A DNA stretch of 64,000 nt from Lelliottia sp. WAP21 (lineage in GTDB: Bacteria > Pseudomonadota > Gammaproteobacteria > Enterobacterales > Enterobacteriaceae): positions 1 to 64,000 of the forward strand of contig NZ_JAIWPG020000010.1 of the NCBI RefSeq assembly GCF_020532665.2, read 5' to 3'. The translations under genes and the position numbers were made by a program. The first letter of the stretch is position 1. The number at the start of each line of letters is the position of its first letter. Below, piece after piece: positions 22,499 through 34,262 of the stretch. The notes below the pieces were generated by a model, which saw only the letters and a list, made by a program, of their open reading frames with translations, searched no databases and was not told the DNA's origin.

Positions 22499-23392
22499 AT
22501 GGAACAGTTGCGGGCCGAGCTCAGCCACCTGCTGGGGGAAAAGCTCAGCCGGATGGAGTGCGTAAACGAGAAGGCAGATACCTCGCTTTGGACACTCTAT
22601 GACAGTCAGGGAAATCCGATGCCGTTAATGGCACGCTGTTTTTCAGCGCCGGGTGTCGCCAGCCAACTGGCGTGGAAAATGTCGATGCTGGCGCGAAGCG
22701 GCACCGTTCGAATCCCTACGGTCTACGGCATACTGACTCACGAAGACCATCCCGGTCCCGATGTCTTGCTTATTGAACGTCTGCGCGGGGTGCCTGTCGA
22801 AGCGCCCGCCCGCACGCCTGACCGTTGGGAGCAGCTTAAAGACCAAATCGTTGAGGCGTTGCTTGCATGGCACCGCCAGGATAGCCGCGGACTTGTCGGT
22901 CCGGTTGACTGCACGCAGGAAAACCTCTGGCCGCACTGGTATCGTCAGCGGGTCGAAGTGCTCTGGGGAACGTTAAATCAGTTCAATAATACCGGCCTGA
23001 GCATGCAGGACAAACGTATCCTTTTCCGGACGCGAGAGTGTCTACCCGCACTGTTTGACGGATTTAACGACAACTGCGTGCTGGTCCACGGTAACTTCAC
23101 TTTACGCAGTATGTTGAAAGATGCCCGCAGCGATCAGCTGCTGGCGATGGTGGGGCCCGGGATTATGCTCTGGGCACCGCGTGAGTACGAGCTATTCCGC
23201 CTCTGTGAAAGCGGGCTGGCGGAAGGCTTATTGTGGCATTACCTGCAGCGGGCTCCGGTGTCGGAAGCATTTCTCTGGCGACGCTGGCTCTATCTCTTGT
23301 GGGATGAGGTGGCGCAGTTGGTCAATACGGGACGTTTCAACCGCGCCAATTTCGATATGGCGACGAAATCACTCTTGCCCTGGCTCGCCTGA
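22499..23392 (+). CDS. ycbJ: Putative phosphotransferase YcbJ
   Basis: Protein of 297 residues matching K-12 YcbJ, with weak resemblance to aminoglycoside-phosphotransferase-like kinases. The segment CVLVHGNFTLRSML resembles the HGDLHPGN catalytic loop of that fold, with Asn in place of the catalytic Asp. Kinase activity is therefore doubtful. No substrate is known. It is preceded by a 141-base gap after kdsB. Its last 24 bases overlap the end of the convergent elyC. Confidence 0.88.
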   Translation: MEQLRAELSHLLGEKLSRMECVNEKADTSLWTLYDSQGNPMPLMARCFSAPGVASQLAWKMSMLARSGTVRIPTVYGILTHEDHPGPDVLLIERLRGVPVEAPARTPDRWEQLKDQIVEALLAWHRQDSRGLVGPVDCTQENLWPHWYRQRVEVLWGTLNQFNNTGLSMQDKRILFRTRECLPALFDGFNDNCVLVHGNFTLRSMLKDARSDQLLAMVGPGIMLWAPREYELFRLCESGLAEGLLWHYLQRAPVSEAFLWRRWLYLLWDEVAQLVNTGRFNRANFDMATKSLLPWLA

Positions 23393-24148
23393 CGAGCCTT
23401 TCAGCCACTGCCAGAGGCGGCCCAGGGTCTCGTACCCTACGCGGTCGCTGTGCATCAGCCACGCAGGTGAGGGGATCAGTTTTTCCCAGGGATTAAGCGG
23501 TGCCTCAATGGCCAGCTGATTTGCAGGCGCAGGGAGCGGATGCAGCCCCGCCTGTTCAAAGAAAATCATCGCCCGCGGCAGGTGTGAAGCCGACGTGACG
23601 AGCAGGAACGGCGCATCGCCAATCGCCTGTTTTACGGCGGATGCCTCTTCTTCCGTGTCTTTTGGGCTATCAAGAGTAATGATGGCTGAGCGCGGTACGC
23701 CGAGAGATTCGGCAACGCGCGCGCCCGCCTCAGCAGTACTTACCGGGTTCGTTTTGGCTGCCGCGCCGGTGAAGATCATTTTTGATCCGGGGTTCGCCAT
23801 CCACAGCCGTATACCCTCGTTCAGACGCGGCAAACTATTGTTGATTAAATTTGAGCTGGGGGCCCAGTTCGGGTCCCAGGTATAACCCCCTCCGAGCACC
23901 ACAACATACTCCACTTTCTGTTTTCCCTGCCATGTCGGGTACTTATCCTCGATGGGCCGCAATAGCCCATCGGCGACGGGTTGCAGGCTGAGTAACAGCA
24001 GCATTAACCAGCCAAAGGAAATGATGATTTTGCCGCTTTTCTGGAAACGACTAAACCAGACCAGCAGTAGCCCTAACGCAATGAGCGAGAGCAGAAGGGG
24101 CAAGGGAAGCATCATGCCTCCGATATATTTTTTTAGGGTAAAAAGCAT
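23369..24148 (-). CDS. elyC: Envelope biogenesis factor ElyC
   Basis: DUF218-domain inner-membrane protein. Loss of E. coli ElyC (YcbC) blocks peptidoglycan assembly at low temperature, so a role in lipid-carrier or envelope metabolism is proposed. The 259 residues have two N-terminal membrane helices (about 12-32 and 40-56). A periplasmic DUF218 domain follows, starting at VVVLGGGYTWD. SASHLPRAMIFFEQAG is the conserved helix. Transcribed divergently from cmoM. Convergent and overlapping by 24 bases with ycbJ. Confidence 0.93.
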   Translation of the reverse strand: MLFTLKKYIGGMMLPLPLLLSLIALGLLLVWFSRFQKSGKIIISFGWLMLLLLSLQPVADGLLRPIEDKYPTWQGKQKVEYVVVLGGGYTWDPNWAPSSNLINNSLPRLNEGIRLWMANPGSKMIFTGAAAKTNPVSTAEAGARVAESLGVPRSAIITLDSPKDTEEEASAVKQAIGDAPFLLVTSASHLPRAMIFFEQAGLHPLPAPANQLAIEAPLNPWEKLIPSPAWLMHSDRVGYETLGRLWQWLKGSSGEPGQE

Positions 24149-24272
24149 CCTTTTTGGTTCCTTTTTTAACCATACAGCAGGCGATTATCGGTGATATTAC
24201 ACCAGACAGGTTCATTCTCCCTCCGGGTGTGACAAAATAGCGGTTTTGGTGTCAGAAGGTGGAACTCTCCCA

Positions 24273-25052
24273 ATGCGGGATCGCAATTTTGATGACATCG
24301 CGGAAAAGTTTTCGCGGAACATTTACGGCACGACCAAGGGGCAACTGCGTCAGACGATCCTCTGGCAGGATCTGGACAAACTGCTTGCTACTTACGGAAG
24401 CCGAAAGTTGCGCGTGCTGGACGCCGGTGGGGGAGAAGGTCAGACCGCCATTTTGATGGCTCAACGCGGTCATCATGTCACGCTCTGCGATCTGTCTGCT
24501 GAAATGGTTGCGCGGGCAAAGCTGGCGGCAGAAGAAAAAGGTGTGAGCGAGAACATGCATTTTATACATTGCGCCGCTCAGGACATCGCTCAGCATTTGG
24601 AAACGCAGGTTGATCTGATATTGTTTCACGCTGTGCTTGAATGGGTTGCAGAACCGCAGGCGATGCTTAAGACATTATGGTCGGTATTATGCCCTGGCGG
24701 TGCCCTGTCTCTGATGTTCTACAATGCAAACGGCCTGTTAATGCGTAATGTGCTGGTGGGCAATTTTGGCTATGTGCAGCAGGGTATGTATAAAAAGAAA
24801 CGCCGCACGCTCTCACCGGATTTCCCGCGCGATCCGCAGCAGGTGTATCACTGGCTGCAGGAGATCGGCTGGGAGATCACCGGAAAAACAGGTGTAAGAG
24901 TCTTTCATGATTATCTGCGTGATAAACAAAAACAGCATGAGTGTTTTGACGCCTTAACAGAAATAGAAACGCGGTATTGCCGCCAGGAGCCTTATGTCAG
25001 CCTTGGTCGTTATATTCACGTCACCGCGCACAAGCCGCAGATGCAAGGATAA
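24273..25052 (+). CDS. cmoM: tRNA 5-carboxymethoxyuridine methyltransferase
   Basis: SAM-dependent methyltransferase (formerly SmtA) that methylates cmo5U34 to mcmo5U in certain tRNAs. The start at 24273 matches the homologue (MRDRNFDDIAEKF); the longer frame from 24246 is not supported. This gives 259 residues. The SAM motif is LDAGGGEGQTA, with D50 at its start, and the post-motif CAAQDI and FHAVLEWV segments follow. Three bases separate it from mukF, so cmoM leads the cmoM-mukFEB operon, as in E. coli. Confidence 0.95.
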   Translation: MRDRNFDDIAEKFSRNIYGTTKGQLRQTILWQDLDKLLATYGSRKLRVLDAGGGEGQTAILMAQRGHHVTLCDLSAEMVARAKLAAEEKGVSENMHFIHCAAQDIAQHLETQVDLILFHAVLEWVAEPQAMLKTLWSVLCPGGALSLMFYNANGLLMRNVLVGNFGYVQQGMYKKKRRTLSPDFPRDPQQVYHWLQEIGWEITGKTGVRVFHDYLRDKQKQHECFDALTEIETRYCRQEPYVSLGRYIHVTAHKPQMQG

Positions 25053-25055
25053 CCT

Positions 25056-26378
25056 ATGAGTGATTATTCCCAGACAGTCCCCGAACTGGTTGCCTGGGCC
25101 AGGAAAAATGATTTCTCCATCGCGCTGCCTGTCGACAGACTCTCCTTTTTGCTGGCTGTCGCCACGCTGAACGGTGAACGTCTGGATGGGGAGATGAGCG
25201 AGGGTGAACTGGTGGACGCGTTCCGCCATGTCAGTGATGCGTTTGAGCAAACCAGCGAAACCATTAGCGTGCGTGCCAACAACGCAATCAACGATATGGT
25301 GCGTCAACGTCTGCTGAACCGCTTTACCAGCGAGCAGGCGGAAGGAAACGCCATCTATCGCCTGACGCCATTGGGTATCGGCATTACCGATTATTACATC
25401 CGCCAGCGCGAATTTTCGACGCTGCGTCTTTCCATGCAGCTGTCTATTGTTGCTGGTGAGCTTAAGCGCGCCGCCGATGCTGCAGATGAAAACGGCGATG
25501 AATTCCACTGGCATCGTAATGTTTACGCCCCACTGAAATATTCGGTGGCGGAAATTTTCGACAGTATCGATCTGACGCAGCGTCTGATGGACGAACAGCA
25601 GCAGCAGGTGAAAGATGATATTGCGCAGTTACTGAATAAAGACTGGCGCGCGGCCATCTCCAGCTGCGAAATGTTGCTGTCAGAAACTTCCGGTACCCTG
25701 CGTGAATTACAGGATACGCTGGAGGCGGCAGGGGACAAGCTGCAGGCAAATCTGCTGCGTATCCAGGATGCGACGCTTGCCCACGACAACCTGCATTTTG
25801 TCGATCGACTGGTGTTTGATCTGCAAAGCAAACTCGATCGTATTATTAGCTGGGGCCAGCAGTCGATCGACCTGTGGATCGGCTATGACCGCCATGTGCA
25901 TAAATTTATCCGTACCGCGATCGATATGGATAAAAACCGCGTGTTCGCCCAGCGGCTGCGACAGTCAGTCCAGACTTACTTCGATGCGCCATGGGCGCTG
26001 ACCTATGCCAACGCCGATCGTCTGCTGGATATGCGCGACGAAGAGATGACGTTGCGCGATGAAGAGGTTACCGGTGAACTGCCGCCGGATCTTGAGTTTG
26101 AAGAATTTAACGAAATTCGCGAGCAACTGGCGGCGATGATCGAAGAGCAACTCGCTGTCTATAAAACCAGACAAGTGCCGCTAGACCTCGGTCTCGTGGT
26201 ACGCGACTATTTGGTGCAATATCCGCGCGCTCGCCATTTTGATATTGCCCGCATCGTCGTCGACCAGGCCGTGCGTCTGGGCGTCGCGCAAGCTGATTTC
26301 ACCGGGTTGCCGCCGAAGTGGCAACCGATTAACGATTACGGAGCCAAGGTACAGGCGCATGTCATTGACAAATATTGA
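25056..26378 (+). CDS. mukF: Chromosome partition protein MukF (kleisin)
   Basis: Kleisin subunit of the MukBEF condensin. It bridges MukB heads and recruits MukE. The 440 residues have an N-terminal winged-helix dimerisation domain (about 1-120), a long helical middle, and a C-terminal winged helix that binds the MukB head. Length and sequence closely match K-12. The end overlaps mukE by 20 bases in another frame, suggesting coupled translation and fixed stoichiometry. Confidence 0.97.
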   Translation: MSDYSQTVPELVAWARKNDFSIALPVDRLSFLLAVATLNGERLDGEMSEGELVDAFRHVSDAFEQTSETISVRANNAINDMVRQRLLNRFTSEQAEGNAIYRLTPLGIGITDYYIRQREFSTLRLSMQLSIVAGELKRAADAADENGDEFHWHRNVYAPLKYSVAEIFDSIDLTQRLMDEQQQQVKDDIAQLLNKDWRAAISSCEMLLSETSGTLRELQDTLEAAGDKLQANLLRIQDATLAHDNLHFVDRLVFDLQSKLDRIISWGQQSIDLWIGYDRHVHKFIRTAIDMDKNRVFAQRLRQSVQTYFDAPWALTYANADRLLDMRDEEMTLRDEEVTGELPPDLEFEEFNEIREQLAAMIEEQLAVYKTRQVPLDLGLVVRDYLVQYPRARHFDIARIVVDQAVRLGVAQADFTGLPPKWQPINDYGAKVQAHVIDKY

Positions 26379-27063
26379 ACAAATGATGCCAGTTAAGCTG
26401 GCCCAGGCGCTGGCAAATCCGTTATTCCCGGCTCTGGACAGCCAGTTGCGTGCTGGCCGTCATGTGGGTCTTGATGAGCTGGACAATCACGCCTTTTTGA
26501 TGGATTTCCAGGAGTATCTGGAAGAGTTTTATGCGCGTTATAACGTTGAACTGGTTCGCGCACCGGAAGGATTTTTCTACCTGCGTCCGCGTTCCACCAC
26601 GCTCATTCCGCGTTCTGTGCTTTCTGAGCTGGATATGATGGTGGGCAAAATCCTGTGCTATCTCTATCTCAGTCCTGAACGTCTGGCGAATGAGGGGATT
26701 TTCACTCAGCAGGAGTTGTACGACGAGCTCTTGACCCTGGCCGATGAAGGCAAACTGCTAAAACTGGTGAACAACCGTTCTACCGGGTCGGATCTCGATA
26801 AGCAGAAATTACAGGAAAAAGTTCGCTCCTCTCTGAACCGCCTGCGCCGTCTCGGTATGGTCTGGTTTATGGGCCATGACAGCAGCAAATTCCGCATTAC
26901 TGAATCCGTTTTCCGCTTTGGCGCCGATGTGCGCTCTGGCGACGACCCGCGTGAAGCGCAACTGCGTATGATCCGCGACGGTGAGGCCATGCCGGTAGAA
27001 AACCATTTGCAGCTCAATGACGAGCATGAAGACAATCTGCCGGATAGCGGGGAGGAAGAGTAA
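26359..27063 (+). CDS. mukE: Chromosome partition protein MukE
   Basis: KITE-type winged-helix subunit of MukBEF. A MukE dimer binds MukF and modulates MukB ATPase. Homology places the start at 26359 ([16 protein letters not shown]), not at the much earlier in-frame ATG at 26239, which lies within mukF. This gives 234 residues, as in K-12. The acidic C-terminus ([11 protein letters not shown]) is typical. The stop TAA shares one base with the mukB ATG (TAATG). Confidence 0.96.
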   Translation: MSLTNIEQMMPVKLAQALANPLFPALDSQLRAGRHVGLDELDNHAFLMDFQEYLEEFYARYNVELVRAPEGFFYLRPRSTTLIPRSVLSELDMMVGKILCYLYLSPERLANEGIFTQQELYDELLTLADEGKLLKLVNNRSTGSDLDKQKLQEKVRSSLNRLRRLGMVWFMGHDSSKFRITESVFRFGADVRSGDDPREAQLRMIRDGEAMPVENHLQLNDEHEDNLPDSGEEE

Positions 27064-30000
27064 TGATTGAACGCGGTAAATTTCGCTCACTAACGCTGAT
27101 TAACTGGAACGGCTTCTTTGCCCGAACCTTCGATCTTGATGAGCTGGTGACGACGCTTTCCGGCGGTAACGGTGCGGGTAAATCCACCACCATGGCAGCC
27201 TTTGTCACGGCGTTGATCCCTGACTTAACCTTGCTGCACTTCCGAAATACCACCGAGGCGGGCGCGACCAGCGGTTCTCGTGATAAAGGACTGCACGGTA
27301 AGCTGAAGGCCGGTGTCTGTTATTCGGTACTGGATGTGATCAACTCCCGCCACCAGCGTGTGGTTGTGGGGGTCCGTTTGCAGCAGGTGGCAGGCCGTGA
27401 CCGTAAGGTCGATATTAAACCGTTCGCCATTCAGGGGCTGCCGACCTCCGTACAGCCCACCGCATTGTTGACGGAAACCCTGAATGAACGTCAGGCGCGC
27501 GTGCTTACGCTGCAGGAGTTGAAAGACAAACTCGAAGAGATCGAGGGTGTACAGTTTAAGCAGTTCAACTCCATTACGGATTACCACTCACTGATGTTTG
27601 ATCTTGGTGTGGTGGCGCGCCGCTTACGCAGCGCCTCCGATCGTAGCAAATACTACCGTCTGATTGAGGCCTCCTTGTACGGGGGGATTTCCAGCGCGAT
27701 TACGCGCTCACTGCGTGATTACCTGCTGCCTGAGAACAGCGGCGTGCGAAAAGCGTTCCAGGACATGGAAGCTGCGCTACGTGAAAACCGCATGACGCTG
27801 GAAGCGATTCGCGTCACCCAGTCCGATCGCGATCTGTTCAAGCATCTGATCAGCGAAGCCACCAACTATGTGGCAGCAGACTACATGCGGCATGCCAACG
27901 AACGTCGCATCCATCTTGATAAGGCACTTGAGTATCGTCGCGAACTGTTTATTTCGCGTAAACAGCTGGTGGCTGAGCAGTATAAGCACGTTGAAATGGC
28001 CCGTGAACTGGGCGAGCAGAACGGCGCTGAAGGCGATCTGGAAGCGGATTATCAGGCGGCAAGCGATCACCTGAATCTGGTACAGACCGCGCTTCGTCAA
28101 CAGGAAAAAATTGAACGTTACGAAGCCGATCTGGAAGAGCTTCAGGGGCGTCTCGAAGAGCAAAATGAAGTGGTGGCGGAAGCCATCGACATGCAGGACG
28201 AGAATGAAGCCCGCGCCGAAGCCGCAGAACTGGAAGTCGATGAGCTGAAAAACCAGCTTGCTGATTATCAACAGGCGCTCGACGTGCAGCAAACGCGCGC
28301 TATTCAATACACCCAGGCGCTACAGGCCCTGCAACGCGCGAAAGCGCTTTGCCATCTCCCGGACCTGACGCCAGAAAGCGCGGATGAGTGGCTGGAAACC
28401 TTCCAGGCAAAAGAGCAGGAAGCCACGGAGAAACTGCTATCCCTCGATCAGAAAATGAGCGTGGCGCAAACGGCTCACAGCCAGTTTGAACAAGCTTATC
28501 AACTGGTCGTCGCCATTAATGGCCCGGTGGCGCGCAGTGACGCCTGGGAAGTCGCCAGAGAGTTACTGCGTGATGGCGTGAATCAACGTCATCTGGCAGA
28601 ACAAGTTCAGCCGCTGCGTATGCGCCTGAACGAGCTGGAACAACGCCTGCGCGAACAGCAAGAAGCCGAGCGTCTGTTGGCGGAGTTCTGCAAACGCCAC
28701 GGTAAACGTGTTGATATCGACGAGCTGGAAGCCCTGCACAGCGAGCTGGAAGTGCGTATCGCCTCGCTTTCTGACACCGTTTCTGGCGCCAGCGAACAGC
28801 GCATGACGTTGCGCCAGGAGCTTGAGCAGATTCAGTCGAAGACGCAAACGCTGTTGCAGCGCGCGCCAGTCTGGTTAGCGGCGCAAAGCAGTCTGAATCA
28901 GCTTAGCGAGCAGTGTGGCGAAGCGTTTGAATCCAGCCAGGACGTAACGGAATATCTTCAACAGCTGCTTGAGCGTGAGCGCGAAGCCATTGTTGAACGC
29001 GACGAAGTGGGCGCCCGTAAACGCGCTGTCGATGAAGAAATTGAACGCTTAAGCCAGCCAGGCGGTGCCGAAGATGGGCGCTTAAATGCCCTGGCGGAAC
29101 GCTTTGGCGGTGTCCTGCTTTCTGAGCTCTATGACGACGTCAGTCTGGAGGATGCGCCTTACTTCTCGGCGTTATATGGCCCGTCACGCAACGCGATTGT
29201 GGTACAGGATCTGTCGTTGGTGGCCGATCAGCTTGCAGGGCTGGAAGATTGTCCTGAAGATCTCTATCTGATCGAAGGCGATCCGCAGTCGTTCGATGAT
29301 AGCGTGTTCAACGTTGAAGAGCTGGAAAAAGCGGTTGTCGTTAAAATTGCCGATCGTCAGTGGCGTTATTCGCGTTTCCCTACGCTGCCGCTGTTTGGCC
29401 GTGCAGCGCGTGAAAGCCGCATTGAGAGTCTGCACGCAGAGCGTGAAATTCTCTCTGAGCGCTTTGCGACGCTCTCATTTGACGTACAAAAGACTCAGCG
29501 ACTGCATCAGGCCTTCAGCCGCTTTATCGGCAGCCACCTCAGCGTAGCCTTCGAAGCCGATCCTGAAGCAGAAATTCGTAAGCTCAATACGCGTCGCGGC
29601 GAGCTTGAGCGTGCAATCAGTACGCACGAAAACGATAACCAGCAAAGCCGTGTGCAGTTTGAACAGGCGAAAGAGGGTGTCAGTGCCCTGAACCGTATCC
29701 TGCCGCGCCTGAATCTTCTGGGCGACGAGACGCTGGCGGATCGCGTGGATGAGATTCAGGAACGTCTGGATGAAGCGCAGGAAGCCGCGCGCTTTGTACA
29801 GCAGCATGGTAATCAGCTGGCCAAGCTAGAACCGGTGCTCTCCGTGTTGCAAAGCGATCCGGAGCAGTTCGAACAGCTGAAAGAAGATTATGCTTATTCG
29901 CAGCAGGTGCAGCGTGATGCGCGTCAGCAGGCATTCGCCCTGACGGAAGTTGTTCAGCGTCGTGCCCACTTTGGCTACAGCGACTCGGCGGAAATGCTGA

Positions 30001-31511
30001 GTGGCAACAGCGATCTCAATGAAAAACTACGTCAGCGTCTTGAGCAGGCTGAAGCAGAACGTAGCCGTACCCGTGACGCGTTGCGCAGCCATTCCGCGCA
30101 GCTGAACCAGTACAATCAGGTGCTCGCCTCGCTGAAAAGCTCCTTTGATACCAAAAAAGAGCTGCTAACCGATCTGCATAAAGAGTTACAGGATATCGGC
30201 GTACGTGCGGACAGCGGAGCGGAAGAGCGTGCGCGCATTCGTCGCGATGAACTGCACAGTCAGTTAAGCAACAACCGTGCGCGTCGCAATCAGCTGGAAA
30301 AAGCGCTGACCTTCTGCGAAGCGGAAATGGATAACCTGACCCGTCGTCTGCGCAAGCTCGAACGTGATTACGTCGAGATGCGCGAGCAGGTCGTCACCGC
30401 AAAAGCCGGCTGGTGTGCGGTGATGCGCATGGTGAAAGACAGCGGCGTCGAACGGCGTCTGCACCGTCGCGAACTGGCCTATCTTTCCGGTGATGAACTG
30501 CGTTCGATGTCGGATAAGGCGCTCGGTGCGTTACGTCTGGCGGTGGCTGATAACGAACATCTGCGTGATGTATTGCGCATGTCGGAAGATCCAAAACGTC
30601 CGGAACGTAAAATTCAGTTCTTCGTTGCGGTTTATCAGCACCTGCGTGAACGTATCCGTCAGGATATTATTCGCACGGACGATCCGGTGGAAGCGATCGA
30701 GCAGATGGAGATCGAGCTGGGCCGTCTGACCGAAGAACTGACCTCTCGCGAGCAGAAACTGGCGATCAGTTCCCGCAGCGTGGCAAACATCATTCGCAAA
30801 ACCATCCAGCGTGAGCAGAACCGAATTCGCCAGTTGAACCAGGGCCTGCAAAACGTGTCATTTGGTCAGGTGAACAGCGTGCGTCTGAACGTGAACGTGC
30901 GTGAAGCGCATGCGACCTTGCTGGATGTGCTGTCTGAACAGCATGAGCAACATCAGGACCTGTTTAACAGCAATCGCCTGACCTTCTCGGAAGCGCTGGC
31001 GAAACTTTATCAGCGCCTCAATCCACAGATTGATATGGGCCAGCGTACGCCGCAAACGATCGGCGAAGAGCTGCTGGATTACCGTAACTATCTGGAGATG
31101 GAAGTTGAGGTTAACCGTGGTTCGGACGGCTGGCTGCGTGCGGAATCCGGCGCGCTGTCTACCGGTGAAGCGATCGGTACCGGTATGTCTATTCTGGTGA
31201 TGGTTGTCCAGAGCTGGGAAGATGAAGCGCGTCGTCTGCGCGGAAAAGATATTTCGCCTTGCCGCCTGCTGTTCCTTGATGAAGCCGCACGTCTTGATGC
31301 CCGTTCCATCGCCACGCTGTTTGAGCTGTGTGACCGTCTTGATATGCAGCTGATCATTGCCGCGCCGGAGAACATCAGCCCTGAAAAAGGGACCACCTAT
31401 AAACTGGTGCGTAAAGTTTTCCAGAACAGCGAGCATGTTCACGTGGTGGGTCTGCGTGGTTTTGCCCCGCAGCCGCCAGAATCCCTTCCGGGAACGGCAG
31501 ACGCGTCTTAA
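27063..31511 (+). CDS. mukB: Chromosome partition protein MukB (SMC-like ATPase)
   Basis: SMC-family DNA motor of the MukBEF condensin. It dimerises at a hinge and extrudes DNA loops; it also contacts MatP and topoisomerase IV. The 1482 residues are close to the 1486 of K-12. The head has Walker A GGNGAGKS at 34-41. Long coiled coils run to about 640 and resume after 780, flanking the hinge. The C-terminal head has the signature region [10 protein letters not shown] and Walker [12 protein letters not shown] near 1402. matP, whose product excludes MukBEF from Ter, is about 30 kb away. Confidence 0.98.
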   Translation: MIERGKFRSLTLINWNGFFARTFDLDELVTTLSGGNGAGKSTTMAAFVTALIPDLTLLHFRNTTEAGATSGSRDKGLHGKLKAGVCYSVLDVINSRHQRVVVGVRLQQVAGRDRKVDIKPFAIQGLPTSVQPTALLTETLNERQARVLTLQELKDKLEEIEGVQFKQFNSITDYHSLMFDLGVVARRLRSASDRSKYYRLIEASLYGGISSAITRSLRDYLLPENSGVRKAFQDMEAALRENRMTLEAIRVTQSDRDLFKHLISEATNYVAADYMRHANERRIHLDKALEYRRELFISRKQLVAEQYKHVEMARELGEQNGAEGDLEADYQAASDHLNLVQTALRQQEKIERYEADLEELQGRLEEQNEVVAEAIDMQDENEARAEAAELEVDELKNQLADYQQALDVQQTRAIQYTQALQALQRAKALCHLPDLTPESADEWLETFQAKEQEATEKLLSLDQKMSVAQTAHSQFEQAYQLVVAINGPVARSDAWEVARELLRDGVNQRHLAEQVQPLRMRLNELEQRLREQQEAERLLAEFCKRHGKRVDIDELEALHSELEVRIASLSDTVSGASEQRMTLRQELEQIQSKTQTLLQRAPVWLAAQSSLNQLSEQCGEAFESSQDVTEYLQQLLEREREAIVERDEVGARKRAVDEEIERLSQPGGAEDGRLNALAERFGGVLLSELYDDVSLEDAPYFSALYGPSRNAIVVQDLSLVADQLAGLEDCPEDLYLIEGDPQSFDDSVFNVEELEKAVVVKIADRQWRYSRFPTLPLFGRAARESRIESLHAEREILSERFATLSFDVQKTQRLHQAFSRFIGSHLSVAFEADPEAEIRKLNTRRGELERAISTHENDNQQSRVQFEQAKEGVSALNRILPRLNLLGDETLADRVDEIQERLDEAQEAARFVQQHGNQLAKLEPVLSVLQSDPEQFEQLKEDYAYSQQVQRDARQQAFALTEVVQRRAHFGYSDSAEMLSGNSDLNEKLRQRLEQAEAERSRTRDALRSHSAQLNQYNQVLASLKSSFDTKKELLTDLHKELQDIGVRADSGAEERARIRRDELHSQLSNNRARRNQLEKALTFCEAEMDNLTRRLRKLERDYVEMREQVVTAKAGWCAVMRMVKDSGVERRLHRRELAYLSGDELRSMSDKALGALRLAVADNEHLRDVLRMSEDPKRPERKIQFFVAVYQHLRERIRQDIIRTDDPVEAIEQMEIELGRLTEELTSREQKLAISSRSVANIIRKTIQREQNRIRQLNQGLQNVSFGQVNSVRLNVNVREAHATLLDVLSEQHEQHQDLFNSNRLTFSEALAKLYQRLNPQIDMGQRTPQTIGEELLDYRNYLEMEVEVNRGSDGWLRAESGALSTGEAIGTGMSILVMVVQSWEDEARRLRGKDISPCRLLFLDEAARLDARSIATLFELCDRLDMQLIIAAPENISPEKGTTYKLVRKVFQNSEHVHVVGLRGFAPQPPESLPGTADAS

Positions 31512-31528
31512 AGCGTTAAACCAGTAAG

Positions 31529-31556
31529 AGCGGCGCAACAGCGCCGCTTTTTTTAT
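31529..31556 (+). terminator. Terminator of cmoM-mukFEB
   Basis: Stem AGCGGCGC / GCGCCGCT with an AACA loop, followed by TTTTTTTATT, 17 bases past the mukB stop. Confidence 0.92.
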
Positions 31557-31692
31557 TGGTTTCGCTTGTGTTGACGGCTGCGTTATCTTTAAACTTCTTT
31601 ACATAAGGCAAGGCAACAGCGTCTGTGCCTTTCTATACTGAAGTAAAGCCCCGATGTGCGGGCATGTCGTAAAGTCAAACAGGGGGCAAGGG

Positions 31693-33516
31693 ATGTTGCT
31701 AATAAAAACTCATGGTCGTCAGCTGTCAGCGCTGAGTTTGTGTCTGGCAGTGATATTTGCTCCGCTGTTTAACGCCCAGGCCGATGAGCCTGAAGTGGTG
31801 CCGTCTGACAGTTCGGCAACAACGGGCGTCACGCCTGTATCATTATCACAACCGCTGGATCAATCTCCGGCGACGGCACTGATGGCGGGAATCACACCGC
31901 TGCCCGCCGATATCAATCCGCAAGCTCTGCGGGAGCAACTGCAGTCCACACTGCCGTCCGGCTATACGCCCGCCTATCTTAATCTGCTGACGCTTCTCTA
32001 TGCCGCGCGGGATATGAAACCGATGTGGGATAACCGCGATGCCGTTCGCGCGTTTCAACAGCAGCTTGCCGAAGTGGCGATTGCCGGTTTTCAGCCGCAG
32101 TTTACCGCATGGGTCGAGCTATTAACCGATCCTGCCGTCACCGGTATGGCCCGGGATGTGGTGCTGTCAGATGCCATGATGGGCTATCTACAATTTGTCG
32201 CCGGGATTCCGGTCAACGGCACGCGCTGGCTGTACAGTGAAAAACCTTACAAGCTGGCGACGCCTGCTTTATCGGTGATTAACCAGTGGCAACTCGCGCT
32301 TGATCAGGGCACGCTACCCCGGTTTATCGCGAGTCTGGCGCCTGCGCATCCGCAGTATGCCACCCTGCATCAGTCGTTATTGAGTCTGGTTTCTGATACC
32401 CGTCCCTGGCCGCAGATGAAGGGTACCGCTACGCTCCGTCCGGGACAGTGGAGCAGTGATGTGCCTGCACTGCGCGAAATATTGCGGCGTTCCGGCATGC
32501 TGGAAGGCGGGCCGAAGATTGCCCTGCCAGGAGACGATCCGCAAAGTGTGGTCGTGAGTCCCTCTGCGCCATCAGTTGCGCCGAAAAAAGCCGCCTCTCC
32601 CGACAAACCTGCAGCCTACGATCGCGAACTGGTTGCAGCCGTTAAAACGTTTCAGGCCACACAGGGTCTGGGTTCAGATGGGGTGATTGGCCCGTCCACG
32701 CGTGACTGGCTGAATGTCTCTCCTGCCCAGCGAGCCGGCGTGCTGGCCCTGAATATTCAGCGCTTACGCCTGCTCCCGGGAACATTGTCGACCGGGATTA
32801 TGGTGAATATTCCGGCTTATTCGCTGGTCTATTATCAGAACGGTAGCCAGGTGTTAGCCTCCCGCGTGATTGTCGGGCGTCCTGACCGTAAAACACCGAT
32901 GATGAATAGCGCGCTGAATAACGTGGTGGTTAACCCGCCCTGGAACGTGCCTCCTACGCTGGCGCGCAAAGATATTTTGCCGAAAGTGTGGAACGATCCA
33001 GGGTACCTGGAGCGGCATAATTATACCGTGATGCGGGGCTGGAACAGCTCTCAGGCTATCGATCCCTATCAGGTTGACTGGTCTACCATCACGCCGTCGA
33101 ACCTGCCTTTCCGCTTCCAGCAATCGCCGGGCGCACATAATTCGCTGGGCCGCTATAAGTTCAATATGCCCAGTTCGGATGCTATCTATCTGCACGATAC
33201 GCCAAACCATAACCTGTTCCAGAAAGATGCGCGTGCCTTGAGTTCAGGTTGCGTTCGCGTTAATAAAGCCTCTGAACTGGCTAATATGCTCCTGGGCGAT
33301 GCGGGCTGGAACGATACGCGAATCTCTGATGCGCTGAAGGAAGGGAATACCCGGTATGTGAATATCCGACAAAATATACCGGTCAATGTTTACTACCTGA
33401 CCGCCTTTGTCGGCGAAGATGGTCGCACCCAATATCGTACAGATATTTACAATTATGATCTCACCGCGCGATCTGGCGCACAAATTTTGCCAAAAGCTGA
33501 ACAATTAATCAGGTAA
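31693..33516 (+). CDS. ldtD: L,D-transpeptidase LdtD
   Basis: Periplasmic L,D-transpeptidase (YcbB) forming 3-3 (mDap-mDap) peptidoglycan cross-links; in E. coli it is Cpx-induced and gives beta-lactam bypass. The ATG at 31693 leads directly into the signal peptide (cleavage after FNAQA), whereas the frame from 31654 adds an unlikely leader. It gives 607 residues. A peptidoglycan-binding domain lies around 310-345 ([20 protein letters not shown]). The YkuD catalytic domain has HDTP and the active cysteine C520 in SSGCVRV. mepK, whose product cuts the same bond type, is next. Confidence 0.95.
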   Translation: MLLIKTHGRQLSALSLCLAVIFAPLFNAQADEPEVVPSDSSATTGVTPVSLSQPLDQSPATALMAGITPLPADINPQALREQLQSTLPSGYTPAYLNLLTLLYAARDMKPMWDNRDAVRAFQQQLAEVAIAGFQPQFTAWVELLTDPAVTGMARDVVLSDAMMGYLQFVAGIPVNGTRWLYSEKPYKLATPALSVINQWQLALDQGTLPRFIASLAPAHPQYATLHQSLLSLVSDTRPWPQMKGTATLRPGQWSSDVPALREILRRSGMLEGGPKIALPGDDPQSVVVSPSAPSVAPKKAASPDKPAAYDRELVAAVKTFQATQGLGSDGVIGPSTRDWLNVSPAQRAGVLALNIQRLRLLPGTLSTGIMVNIPAYSLVYYQNGSQVLASRVIVGRPDRKTPMMNSALNNVVVNPPWNVPPTLARKDILPKVWNDPGYLERHNYTVMRGWNSSQAIDPYQVDWSTITPSNLPFRFQQSPGAHNSLGRYKFNMPSSDAIYLHDTPNHNLFQKDARALSSGCVRVNKASELANMLLGDAGWNDTRISDALKEGNTRYVNIRQNIPVNVYYLTAFVGEDGRTQYRTDIYNYDLTARSGAQILPKAEQLIR

Positions 33517-33690
33517 ATGAAGCAGTTCGGGAATATTGATTGTCGTAAGTAAGGGTGAAAACGGGGTGATATGGCTACAAGCCCCGTCTTTACTGGGTTT
33601 GGTCGCCTTGACGAGCGTCGTTTTCACAGTTAAGGTGCCCTTCGTGCGCTAAGCATATTACGATTTCATTGACCTGTAGACCTGATTATC

Positions 33691-34242
33691 ATGGACAAAT
33701 TTGACGCTAATCGCCGCAAACTGCTGGCGTTAGGTGGTGTTGCGCTCGGCGCAGCGGCCATCTTGCCGACGCCAGCATTTGCCACCCTCTCGACACCTCG
33801 TCCGCGTATTTTAACGCTCAATAACCTTCATACGGGTGAGACGTTAAAGGCCGAATTCTTCGATGGCAGAGGCTATATTCAGGATGAATTAGCAAAACTA
33901 AATCACTTTTTCCGTGATTTCCGTGCAAATAAAATTAAAGCGATTGATCCAGGATTATTCGATCAGCTTTTCCGCCTTCAGGGCCTGCTGGGAACCCGCA
34001 GGCCGGTGCAGCTCATTTCGGGTTATCGCTCGCTGGATACCAATAATGAACTGCGTGCCCATAGCCGTGGGGTAGCCAAAAAAAGCTATCACACCAAAGG
34101 ACAGGCGATGGATTTTCATATTGAAGGCGTTTCGTTAGCCAATATTCGCAAAGCCGCGTTATCTATGCGCGCAGGTGGTGTAGGATATTACCCACGTAGC
34201 AACTTTGTGCATATTGATACCGGGCCAGCCAGGCACTGGTAA
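33691..34242 (+). CDS. mepK: Peptidoglycan DD/LD-endopeptidase MepK
   Basis: Periplasmic M15-like (DUF882) zinc endopeptidase, formerly YcbK, that in E. coli cleaves 3-3 and some 4-3 cross-links during wall growth. The 183 residues start with a twin-arginine-type signal ([10 protein letters not shown] ... AFA). The zinc ligands are H134 and D141 in [11 protein letters not shown] and H174 in FVHIDTG. It lies 174 bases after ldtD. That gap contains a weak ACGGGG / CCCCGT hairpin but no strong terminator, and about 20 bases separate mepK from gloC. Confidence 0.94.
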   Translation: MDKFDANRRKLLALGGVALGAAAILPTPAFATLSTPRPRILTLNNLHTGETLKAEFFDGRGYIQDELAKLNHFFRDFRANKIKAIDPGLFDQLFRLQGLLGTRRPVQLISGYRSLDTNNELRAHSRGVAKKSYHTKGQAMDFHIEGVSLANIRKAALSMRAGGVGYYPRSNFVHIDTGPARHW

Positions 34243-34262
34243 TAACAAAACACAGGAGCAGT

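Noticed and set aside
31644..31673. Two GTAAA direct repeats upstream of ldtD as a CpxR box
   Set aside because: They are 25 bases apart. The CpxR consensus needs about 10, so the site is not supported even though ldtD is Cpx-controlled in E. coli.
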